DNA from: UBA3700 sp002372775 | Lineage (GTDB): Bacteria > Bacillota > Clostridia > Christensenellales > UBA3700 | Length of the DNA: 41,124 bases | Direction of reading: 5' to 3' | Assembly (NCBI GenBank): GCA_946615965.1 | Contig: CAMOIC010000010.1 | Coordinates: 1-41,124, forward strand | Shown: piece after piece, positions 22,129 to 29,326 of the stretch | Position numbering within the stretch: the stretch's first letter is position 1 | Layout of the letters: each line of letters starts with the position of its first letter | Program-made: the position numbers and the translations under genes | Notes under the pieces: model-generated | What the model saw: the letters and a program-made list of their open reading frames with translations, nothing else | The model's database searches: none | What the model was told of the DNA's origin: nothing

Positions 22129-22752
22129 ATGGCTAAATATACAGGACCAGCATGTCGTTTATGCAGACGTGAAGGAACAAAGTTATTCTTAAAGGGCGAA
22201 AGATGTACATCTGGTAAGTGCTCTTTAGATAAGCGTATGACACCTCCAGGACAACATGGAGCTTCTGGAAAGAAGAACTCAGGATATGCTGTACAATTAA
22301 GAGAAAAGCAAAAGACAAAGAGAATCTATGGATTATGTGAAAAACAATTCAGAGGTTACTTCGATAAAGCAGATAATATGCGTGGTATCACTGGTGAAAA
22401 CATGTTAATCTTACTTGAAACAAGATTAGATAACGTAGTTTTCAGAATGGGTATTGCTTCATCTAGAGATCAAGCTAGACAATTAGTAAACCATGCTACA
22501 ATCACAGTTAATGGAAAGACAGTTGATATTCCTTCATACTTAGTAAAGAAGGGTGATGTTATCGCTGTTAAGGAAAGCAAGCAAGACAAGACTTACTTCA
22601 AGGGTATCAAGGAAGCTAAGGCTATCGGACTACCAAAGTGGGTTGAATTTGACAATGCTACATTAACAGGTAAAGTTGTAGAATTACCAACAAGAGAAGA
22701 TATCACTCAACCAATCGAAGAGCACTTGATTGTTGAATTATATTCTAAGTAA
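22129..22752 (+). CDS. rpsD: Ribosomal protein S4, zinc-binding form
   Basis: 207 residues. Cys at 9, 12, 26 and 31 (CRLC and CTSGKC) show the C+ zinc form. The S4 RNA-binding domain follows as LETRLDNVVFRMG ... ARQLVNHATITVNGK. It starts 30S assembly and in many bacteria regulates its own operon. Unlike B. subtilis, where rpsD is monocistronic, the gene is within the alpha operon here. Confidence 0.98.
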   Translation: MAKYTGPACRLCRREGTKLFLKGERCTSGKCSLDKRMTPPGQHGASGKKNSGYAVQLREKQKTKRIYGLCEKQFRGYFDKADNMRGITGENMLILLETRLDNVVFRMGIASSRDQARQLVNHATITVNGKTVDIPSYLVKKGDVIAVKESKQDKTYFKGIKEAKAIGLPKWVEFDNATLTGKVVELPTREDITQPIEEHLIVELYSK

Positions 22753-22813
22753 TACTAATTTTTGATTTTAAAGGTAGGCGTAGTTTTAAATTTAATCAAT
22801 CAAAAAATTAGTA
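22753..22813 (+). other. Long hairpin in the rpsD-rpoA spacer
   Basis: TACTAATTTTTGATT (22753-22767) pairs with 22798-22813 with a single bulged A, and the inner part can extend via TTTTAAA. It starts exactly after the rpsD stop codon. No T-run follows. It may set the rpoA to ribosomal-protein ratio through processing or stability. Confidence 0.55.
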
Positions 22814-22838
22814 AGTGAATTAGGAGGATAAAAAACAC

Positions 22839-23801
22839 ATGATAGAGATTAAGAAACCAAATATTGAATGCGTAGCAGTAAATGATAAAGAAATGAGCTT
22901 CGTGGTTGAACCACTAGAAAGAGGATTTGGTATTACTTTAGGTAACTGCTTAAGAAGAATATTATTAAGTGCCTTACCAGGCGCAGCACCAATCGGAATT
23001 AAGATTGAAGGTGCTACACATGAGTTTACTAGTGTTCCTGGAGTTAAAGAAGATGTTACTGATATCATTCTTAATATTAAAGGTTTAGCTGTTAAGGCTT
23101 ACACAAATGATGTTAATTTCATCCAAACATGCGAAATTAACAAGCATACAGCTGGTGTAGTAACAGCAAAGGATATTGCTCACTCAAGCGATATCGAAAT
23201 CATGAATCCAGATATGTATATCTGTACTCTTGAAGAAGGCGCAAGCTTAAATATGCAAATCATCATTGGTGTTGGTAGAGGTTATGTTTCTGCTCACGAC
23301 CATAAGAAGGATGCTGCAAACGAATTCAATCAAGATGCTTTATATATTTCAATCGACTCTATCTTCACACCAGTTGAAACAGCTAGCTACTTTGTAGAAC
23401 AAGCTCGTGTTGGTGGCGATATGAGTTATGAAAAGTTAACAGTTAAAGTTAAGACAACAGGAACAATGTCTCCAAAGGAAGTTATCAGCTTAGCTGCTGA
23501 TTTAATGTCTCAACACGTTAACTTATTCACAGATCTTACAGATTCTGGTATTAAAGTAAAGATGGACGACGGCGAAGTTAAGGAAGAAGCTCAAGCTGAG
23601 TTATTAATCGATGACTTAGAATTATCAGTTAGATCATTTAACTGCTTAAAGAGAGCTGGTATCAACACAGTTGCTGAACTTTGCAAGAAGACTGAAGAAG
23701 ACTTAATGAAGTCTAGAAACTTAGGTAAAAAGTCTATCGTTGAAATTATTGAAAAATTACAAAGCCGTGGTCTAAGCTTAAAGACCAAGGAAGATATCTA
23801 G
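22839..23801 (+). CDS. rpoA: RNA polymerase alpha subunit
   Basis: 320 residues. The N-terminal domain has LERGFGITLGNCLRRILLSALPGAA for dimer formation and assembly. The C-terminal domain (about 250-315) has LELSVRSFNCLKRAGI and RNLGKKSIVEI, keeping the Arg, Asn and Gly-Lys-Lys-Ser positions that bind UP elements in E. coli. Compare the alpha-CTD-like protein at 34508-35455, which lacks the Arg. Ribosome binding site AGGAGG. Confidence 0.99.
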   Translation: MIEIKKPNIECVAVNDKEMSFVVEPLERGFGITLGNCLRRILLSALPGAAPIGIKIEGATHEFTSVPGVKEDVTDIILNIKGLAVKAYTNDVNFIQTCEINKHTAGVVTAKDIAHSSDIEIMNPDMYICTLEEGASLNMQIIIGVGRGYVSAHDHKKDAANEFNQDALYISIDSIFTPVETASYFVEQARVGGDMSYEKLTVKVKTTGTMSPKEVISLAADLMSQHVNLFTDLTDSGIKVKMDDGEVKEEAQAELLIDDLELSVRSFNCLKRAGINTVAELCKKTEEDLMKSRNLGKKSIVEIIEKLQSRGLSLKTKEDI

Positions 23802-23813
23802 GAGGTTATAACT

Positions 23814-24344
23814 ATGGCAAGAAAGTTAGGAAGAACTGCAGATGCAAGAATGGCCATCATTAAGAATTTAGCCTCTGAACTTTTCTGGAATGGCCGCATC
23901 GAAACAACAGTAGAAAGAGCTAAAGAAGTTCAATCTTATGCTGAAAGACTTTTAACAGCTGCTATCAATTCTTATGAAGACGTAGTAAAGGTTAAGAAGA
24001 CTGTTAAAACAGAAGATGGAAAGACTTTAGAAGTTGAATTTGTTAACGATGGCGCTAAGAAATTAGCTGTTAGAAGAAAGTTAATGGGAAGCTTAAGAGA
24101 TTTACAACCATCAAAGAATGATGGCGAATCTAAGTCAGCATATAACGAAAGAACTAAAGACGCTAAACATCCTTTAGTAGAAAAGATTTTCAGAGAACTA
24201 GCTCCATTCTATGCTAAGAGAGCTGAACAATTAGGACAAAAGGGTGGTTACACTCGTATCCTTAAGAATGGTTCAAGAAGAGGCGATAACGCTGATACTG
24301 CTATCTTAGAGTTCGTTAAGAACACAACTAAAGAATCTAAATAG
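23814..24344 (+). CDS. rplQ: Ribosomal protein L17 with internal insertions
   Basis: 176 residues against 120 in B. subtilis. The start (RKLGRTADARMAIIKNLASEL), RIETTVERAKE and GGYTRILKNGSRRGDNADTAI are diagnostic. The extra length lies between about residues 55 and 125, including a probable beta hairpin (VKKTVKTEDGKTLEVEFVND) and a charged segment (QPSKNDGESKSAYNERTKD). Last gene of the cluster, followed by a strong terminator. Confidence 0.96.
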   Translation: MARKLGRTADARMAIIKNLASELFWNGRIETTVERAKEVQSYAERLLTAAINSYEDVVKVKKTVKTEDGKTLEVEFVNDGAKKLAVRRKLMGSLRDLQPSKNDGESKSAYNERTKDAKHPLVEKIFRELAPFYAKRAEQLGQKGGYTRILKNGSRRGDNADTAILEFVKNTTKESK

Positions 24345-24394
24345 TTTTTAGAGAAAAAACAAATTTAATATAAAATATTAATTAAGACCTAAAT

Positions 24395-24442
24395 AAACAA
24401 TGGCTGTTTAACTATAAAAGGTTAAGGGCCATTGTTTTTTTT
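24395..24442 (+). terminator. Terminator closing the ribosomal supercluster
   Basis: AAACAATGGC (24395-24404) pairs with GCCATTGTTT (24428-24437). TTAAC and GTTAA can pair inside the loop. Eight T follow. Confidence 0.93.
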
Positions 24443-24491
24443 GTTTTAAAAAAAGAAAAAGAAGAGAAAATAATTTTAGGAGGACTCGATA

Positions 24492-25838
24492 ATGAGTTTA
24501 CAAAATAAATATTTAATCGATCTATATGATCAAGTAGTAAAGCGTAATGCTAATGAACCTGAATTTCATCAAGCTGTAAGAGAGGTTTTCGAATCACTAG
24601 AACCAGTTATCGAAAAGCATCCAGAATACATCACAAGCGGCGTATTAGCTAGACTTGTTGAGCCAGATCGTATCATTAAGTTCAGAGTACCTTGGGTAGA
24701 TGACAAGGGCGTTGTACAAGTAAATAGAGGTTTCAGAATTCAATTTAACAAAGCTATTGGACCTTACAAGGGCGGTTTAAGATTCCACCCATCTGTATAT
24801 GAAGGTATTATTAAATTCTTAGGTTTTGAACAAATCTTCAAGAACTCATTAACAGGTTTACCAATCGGTGGTGGTAAAGGTGGTTCTGACTTTGATCCTA
24901 AGGGTAAGTCAGATGCTGAAGTTATGAGATTCTGCCAAAGCTTCATGACAGAACTTTGTAAGCACATTTCTGCAGATACAGACGTTCCAGCTGGTGATAT
25001 CGGTGTAGGCGGAAGAGAAATTGGTTACTTATTCGGACAATACAGCAGATTAAGAAACGAATTCTCAGGTGTATTAACAGGTAAAGGATTAACATATGGT
25101 GGTTCTTTAGCAAGAACAGAAGCTACAGGTTTTGGTCTATGCTACTTCGCAGAAGAAATGTTAGAAGATCATGGTACTTCATTCAAGGGTAAGACAGTTG
25201 TTATTTCTGGTTCAGGAAACGTTGCTATCTACGCTTGTAAGAAGGCTACAGAACTTGGCGCTAAGGTTGTAACAATGTCTGACTCTAATGGTTATATCTA
25301 CGATAAGAACGGTATCGATTTAGACGTTGTAAAGAGAATTAAGGAAGTAGAAAGAAAGAGAATTAAGGAATACTTAGTTGCTCACCCAGAAGCTGAATAT
25401 CATGAAGGATGCAAGGGTGTATGGACAGTTAAGTGCGATGTTGCTCTTCCATGCGCTACACAAAATGAAATCGACTTAGAATCAGCTAAGGCTTTAGTTG
25501 CTAACGGTGTTATGACAGTTTGTGAAGGTGCTAACATGCCTTCAACAATCGAAGCTACAAAGTACTTCCAAGATAATGGTGTATTATTTGGACCTGCTAA
25601 GGCTGCTAACGCTGGCGGTGTTGCTACATCTGCTCTTGAAATGTCACAAAACTCTATGAGATATTCTTGGACATTCGAAGAAGTTGATCAAAAGTTACAT
25701 GCTATCATGGTTAACATTTACCACAATGCTGCAAACGCTGCTAAGGAATACGGCCTTGAGGGCAACTATGTTGCTGGTGCTAACATCGCTGGTTTCTTAA
25801 AGGTTGCTAATGCTATGCTTGCAGAAGGTGTTATCTAA
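24492..25838 (+). CDS. gdhA: Glutamate dehydrogenase, probably NADP-dependent
   Basis: 448 residues, the usual length for the hexameric small GDH. It interconverts 2-oxoglutarate + ammonia and glutamate, linking nitrogen assimilation to carbon metabolism. Substrate-site segments are GPYKGGLRFHPSV and TGLPIGGGKGGSDFDPKGKS, with the catalytic Asp in DTDVPAGDIGVGGREIGY. The Rossmann motif GSGNVAIYA has Ala at the third glycine position, common in NADP enzymes. AGGAGG ribosome binding site; no clear promoter was found in the 50 bases before it. A terminator follows, so it is probably monocistronic. Confidence 0.97.
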   Translation: MSLQNKYLIDLYDQVVKRNANEPEFHQAVREVFESLEPVIEKHPEYITSGVLARLVEPDRIIKFRVPWVDDKGVVQVNRGFRIQFNKAIGPYKGGLRFHPSVYEGIIKFLGFEQIFKNSLTGLPIGGGKGGSDFDPKGKSDAEVMRFCQSFMTELCKHISADTDVPAGDIGVGGREIGYLFGQYSRLRNEFSGVLTGKGLTYGGSLARTEATGFGLCYFAEEMLEDHGTSFKGKTVVISGSGNVAIYACKKATELGAKVVTMSDSNGYIYDKNGIDLDVVKRIKEVERKRIKEYLVAHPEAEYHEGCKGVWTVKCDVALPCATQNEIDLESAKALVANGVMTVCEGANMPSTIEATKYFQDNGVLFGPAKAANAGGVATSALEMSQNSMRYSWTFEEVDQKLHAIMVNIYHNAANAAKEYGLEGNYVAGANIAGFLKVANAMLAEGVI

Positions 25839-25870
25839 TATTTGACACTTTTTTAATAACCTAAATTGAT

Positions 25871-25906
25871 AAGAGGTGCTCCAACGTGGCACCTCTTATT
25901 CATTTT
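25871..25906 (+). terminator. Terminator after gdhA
   Basis: AAGAGGTGC (25871-25879) pairs perfectly with GCACCTCTT (25889-25897); the T-rich tail is interrupted. A second small hairpin (CCGATA-A-TATCGG, 25908-25920) followed by five T lies immediately downstream and may act as backup. Confidence 0.8.
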
Positions 25907-25941
25907 GCCGATAATATCGGAATTTTTGGCAACTTTCAGCC

Positions 25942-25970
25942 TTTAATATTAATAATGCGCGTGATATAAT
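25942..25970 (+). promoter_or_regulatory. Extended -10 promoter that directly abuts a start codon
   Basis: TGA-TATAAT (25962-25970), with a weak TTTAAT 17 bases upstream. The ATG of the next gene begins six bases after the -10 box, where transcription should start, so the mRNA would be leaderless. Confidence 0.65.
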
Positions 25971-25976
25971 TAAATC

Positions 25977-27050
25977 ATGGCAAAGAAAAGCTTTAATAAA
26001 ACTAGAGTAACAATTGGCGCTGTTATTGTCTACATCCTTCTTGGATGGACAATTATTATTCCACTTGCCGTTACAAAATTCGTTATTAGAACATTCTTTA
26101 ATCAAAGAGTTACTCCATCTTCAGTTTTATTTCCAGTTGAACACTATAAAGGACTTATAAAGGACTCTAGACGCTTTAAAAGCGGAAGATATAACCTTGC
26201 TGGAGGATTTTTCCATAATGAGCAATATTCCTCTTATAAGGGCCTTATAATCGTTGGACATGGTATTGGTTGTGGAATGGACAACTATTTACTTGTTATA
26301 GATTACTTTGCAAGAAAGGGATATTTAGTATTTGCTTATGATATGACAGGATGTTGTGATTCAGAAGGTCCTGGCTTGATTGCGCTTCAAAGAGCTATTA
26401 TAGATTTAAAGAATGCTATAAACTACGCCCAAAAGCAAGATATAGCACAAGGTTTAAAAACATATGTGTTTGGACATAGCTGGAGTGGTTATGCTGCAGC
26501 TGCTGTATTAAATGATTCAAAGATTTGTAAGAAGTTGACTGCTGTTGCTGCTACTAGTGGTTTTAATAATTTCTGGGACTCAATGAGAGAGCAAGGAATT
26601 ATGAAAGCAGGAAAGGCAATTGCTTTAGCAAAGCCTGCAACTTATCTTGTTAGTTTATTAGATTTTGGTAAATATGCTTTATATACAGGTGTAAGAGGTA
26701 TTAACAAGTTTAAAAAGCCAGTTTTAGTTACTCATAGTAAAGACGATCCAACAGTTCCTTATTACATAAGTATTGCAAGCCATATGGATAAGTGTACAAA
26801 TCCTAAGGCTGAGGTGAAGGTGTATGAGGATAGAGCTCACTCTATTCATAGAGCAAAATGGGCAGAGGATGCAATTAATGAATCTGTTATTGGAAAGCCT
26901 ATAATAGATAAACCAAAAGATATGAATGTGTTCCAATATTACATGGAGATTAAGTATCAATATACTACTCCAGATATTGAATTTGCGTTAGATGAAGATT
27001 ATATGGATATGGTAGAAGCGTTCTTTGATAAGGCTTCTAAGGAGGAATAG
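25977..27050 (+). CDS. Membrane-anchored alpha/beta hydrolase
   Basis: 357 residues. One N-terminal membrane segment (about 12-36) is followed by an alpha/beta hydrolase fold: oxyanion region IIVGHGIGCGMDN, nucleophile elbow GHSWSG (Ser near residue 165), acid in HSKDDPTVPY and His in EDRAHSIH. This is the serine hydrolase (lipase/peptidase-like) group often annotated as serine aminopeptidase S33; the substrate is unknown. No ribosome binding site precedes the ATG, and the promoter sits so close that the mRNA is probably leaderless. The end (GGAGGAATAG) provides the ribosome binding site of malQ. Confidence 0.85.
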   Translation: MAKKSFNKTRVTIGAVIVYILLGWTIIIPLAVTKFVIRTFFNQRVTPSSVLFPVEHYKGLIKDSRRFKSGRYNLAGGFFHNEQYSSYKGLIIVGHGIGCGMDNYLLVIDYFARKGYLVFAYDMTGCCDSEGPGLIALQRAIIDLKNAINYAQKQDIAQGLKTYVFGHSWSGYAAAAVLNDSKICKKLTAVAATSGFNNFWDSMREQGIMKAGKAIALAKPATYLVSLLDFGKYALYTGVRGINKFKKPVLVTHSKDDPTVPYYISIASHMDKCTNPKAEVKVYEDRAHSIHRAKWAEDAINESVIGKPIIDKPKDMNVFQYYMEIKYQYTTPDIEFALDEDYMDMVEAFFDKASKEE

Positions 27051-27051
27051 T

Positions 27052-28551
27052 TTGCTAAAGCGAGCATCAGGTGTTTTATTAAACATTTCATCTTTGCCAA
27101 GCGAATTTGGTATTGGTGGATTCGGAGAAGAGATTTCAAGAGGCTGTCAATTTTTATTAGAGTGTGGATTTAAATACTGGCAAGTATTACCACTAACAAC
27201 AATCGGAATGGGGAATTCTCCTTATTCTGGTAATAGTGCATTTGCTCTAAACAGTCTTTATGTTGATCCAAATAGACTACTAAATGATGGATTTGTAACA
27301 GAAGAAGAAAGAAACGAGGCAGTGTATGATGGCACTCCTTATGTTGTTGATTATGATGCAGTAAGATTCTTAAAAACAAGATTACTACATAGAGCATATG
27401 ATAGAAAGAAAGACGAGATTAATAAAGATCTTGTTAAATATGCGAAAGATAATACTTGGGTTAATGACTATGCATTATATAAAACTCTAAAAGATAAGTT
27501 TGAAAACAAGTCATGGCTTGATTGGCCAAAAGCTTATAAATTCAGAGAAAACATAAACGAGAAGGAATTTATAAAAGAGAATAAGGAAGAATACTTCTAT
27601 TATGTTTTTGAGCAATATGTTTTGAGTTTTCAATGGAATGAATCAAGAAAAACATGTAAGAAAAATGATATAAAGATTATCGGCGACATGCCTATGTACG
27701 TTTCTTTAGATAGTGCGGATGTATGGGCAAATAGAGGAAACTATCAATTGAAAGTTGATGGCACTCCAAAGAAGGTTGCTGGAGTTCCACCAGATTATTT
27801 TAGTGAAGATGGTCAACTATGGGGTAATCCTTTATATGATTATGCTGCTATGGCAGCTAATGGATATAGATGGTGGATGGAAAGAATAGATAGAATGATG
27901 GAAATCTATGATGTTCTTCGTATCGACCACTTTAGAGCATTTAGTGATTACTGGGCAGTACCAGCTTCAGCTAAAACAGCAAAAGAAGGTAAATGGTGTA
28001 AAGGCGTTGGTATAGAACTATTTGATTTGATATTCAAGAAATATCCAAAAGACAGATTTATAGCAGAGGATCTTGGAATTATTGATAATAGAGTTGTTAA
28101 GCTTTTAAAGAAGACAGGACTTCCAGGCATGAGAGTTATGCATTTTGGATTTGATGGTAGCAACAACATTCACTTACCAACAAATTATCCAAAGAATTGT
28201 ATAGGTTATACAGCAACTCATGATAACAACACATCACTAGGATGGCTATTTGAACTTGATGAGCATACAAGAGATATGGTTTTAAAGTATATCGGATGCG
28301 ATAAATCTGTATGGGGAACAGGTGCATACGATTCTATATCTGTAAAACTTATGATTAAGAAAGTTATGGAATCTGATTGCGTTATCGGCGTTGTTCCACT
28401 TCAAGATTTATTTGGATTTGGTTCAGATTGTAGAATGAATACTCCTGGTGTTGCTACAGGAAACTGGGAATATAGAGCAACTCAAGATCAATTTGACTCT
28501 TGTAGAAAGAATTTCTTCTTAGAATTAAATAAGGCAACAGGTAGATTCTAA
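27052..28551 (+). CDS. malQ: 4-alpha-glucanotransferase (amylomaltase), GH77
   Basis: 499 residues from TTG 27052. This start follows GGAGG (27041-27045) at 6 bases and gives the family-typical LKRASGVLLNISSLPSEFGIG; no ATG is suitably placed. It moves alpha-1,4-glucan segments between chains in maltodextrin/glycogen metabolism. GH77 catalytic regions are RIDHFRAFSDYW (nucleophile Asp), FIAEDLGIID (acid/base Glu) and GYTATHDNNTSLGW. It starts one base after the hydrolase stop, and its own stop overlaps the next ATG (TAATG). Confidence 0.96.
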   Translation: MLKRASGVLLNISSLPSEFGIGGFGEEISRGCQFLLECGFKYWQVLPLTTIGMGNSPYSGNSAFALNSLYVDPNRLLNDGFVTEEERNEAVYDGTPYVVDYDAVRFLKTRLLHRAYDRKKDEINKDLVKYAKDNTWVNDYALYKTLKDKFENKSWLDWPKAYKFRENINEKEFIKENKEEYFYYVFEQYVLSFQWNESRKTCKKNDIKIIGDMPMYVSLDSADVWANRGNYQLKVDGTPKKVAGVPPDYFSEDGQLWGNPLYDYAAMAANGYRWWMERIDRMMEIYDVLRIDHFRAFSDYWAVPASAKTAKEGKWCKGVGIELFDLIFKKYPKDRFIAEDLGIIDNRVVKLLKKTGLPGMRVMHFGFDGSNNIHLPTNYPKNCIGYTATHDNNTSLGWLFELDEHTRDMVLKYIGCDKSVWGTGAYDSISVKLMIKKVMESDCVIGVVPLQDLFGFGSDCRMNTPGVATGNWEYRATQDQFDSCRKNFFLELNKATGRF

Positions 28552-28973
28552 TGATTATTTATTACGGCTTTGATAAAGATAAATATGATTTTAGGCAAAA
28601 GGCTATAGAATCATACAACAAAACCAATAATGTAGATGTTGGTAAGCTTTATAAAGACGATTTAGGGAAGCCAAAATTAGAAAAGGCATATATTTCTATA
28701 GCTGACACAAAGAATCTTTGTGTTGTGGCTATATCGAGCCAAGAAGTAGGAATAGATGTAGAGAAAAAAGATAGAGTTTCAAAGATTAAGATGTCTATAA
28801 AACAGTGGACAGAACTTGAGGCATATTCAAAATGGACAGGGCAAGGCGTAAAAGGTCCAAGAGATATGGAAAAGCCTTTTCCAAAAGACGATATTTATAG
28901 CGTAGATATTTTAGAAGACTACTATATAACAGTTTGCTCAAAAGATAGGGATTTTACCACGTACCTTCTTTAG
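28551..28973 (+). CDS. Compact Sfp-type 4'-phosphopantetheinyl transferase
   Basis: 140 residues against 200-240 for Sfp. Diagnostic parts are present in the right order: GKPKL (39-43), a YISI strand (47-50), VGIDVEKKDR (66-75; Asp and Glu bind magnesium) and WTELEAYSKWTGQG (86-99), which matches the family's W-x-x-K-E-A-x-x-K-x-x-G-x-G with Leu in place of the Lys. The usual Ser-His of the SIS/SH motif is SIAD here. The enzyme would transfer phosphopantetheine from CoA to a carrier protein Ser, and the acpP gene is 57 bases downstream. Its start overlaps the malQ stop. Could be a decayed or specialised form. Confidence 0.72.
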   Translation: MIIYYGFDKDKYDFRQKAIESYNKTNNVDVGKLYKDDLGKPKLEKAYISIADTKNLCVVAISSQEVGIDVEKKDRVSKIKMSIKQWTELEAYSKWTGQGVKGPRDMEKPFPKDDIYSVDILEDYYITVCSKDRDFTTYLL

Positions 28974-28974
28974 G

Positions 28975-29003
28975 TTGCAAAATTAAAACAAAAATACTAA
29001 TAT
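28975..29003 (+). promoter_or_regulatory. Promoter of acpP
   Basis: TTGCAA (28975-28980), a 17-base spacer and TAATAT (28998-29003), immediately after the transferase stop codon. AAAGGAGG follows before acpP, so acpP can be made independently. Confidence 0.65.
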
Positions 29004-29030
29004 AGTAGTGTCATAAAGGAGGAATTACAC

Positions 29031-29270
29031 ATGGAAAAAAGTGCAATTTTAGAAAAGTTAAAGGAAATCATTCATGAACAACTTGGTTCTGAAGTAAACA
29101 ATGTAACAGAAGCTACAACTCTTGCTGAAGACTTACAAGCTGATTCTTTAGATAAAGTAGAAATGATTATGGCCGCAGAAGATGAATTTGGTATTGAAAT
29201 TGATGACGACTCTGCAATGGCTTTTGAAACTGTTGGAAATGTAGTTGATTACATTGCCGCTAAAGTTTAA
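29031..29270 (+). CDS. acpP: Acyl carrier protein
   Basis: 79 residues, acidic. The phosphopantetheine attachment motif is LQADSLDKVEMIM with Ser in DSL (about residue 43); EDEFGIEIDDD follows. It carries acyl intermediates in fatty-acid synthesis. No other fatty-acid synthesis genes are beside it, but the preceding transferase is its plausible activating enzyme. Strong AAAGGAGG ribosome binding site. Confidence 0.97.
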   Translation: MEKSAILEKLKEIIHEQLGSEVNNVTEATTLAEDLQADSLDKVEMIMAAEDEFGIEIDDDSAMAFETVGNVVDYIAAKV

Positions 29271-29291
29271 TTGGATTTAGTTATGAATAGT

Positions 29292-29326
29292 AAAAGAGCT
29301 AGCATCGCTGCTAGCTCTTTTTGTTA
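29292..29326. terminator. Bidirectional terminator between acpP and the beta-helix gene
   Basis: A perfect 12-bp stem, AAAAGAGCTAGC (29292-29303) with GCTAGCTCTTTT (29310-29321), 6-base loop. T follows on the plus strand and the four A at its left give a T tract on the minus strand, serving both convergent genes. Confidence 0.9.
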
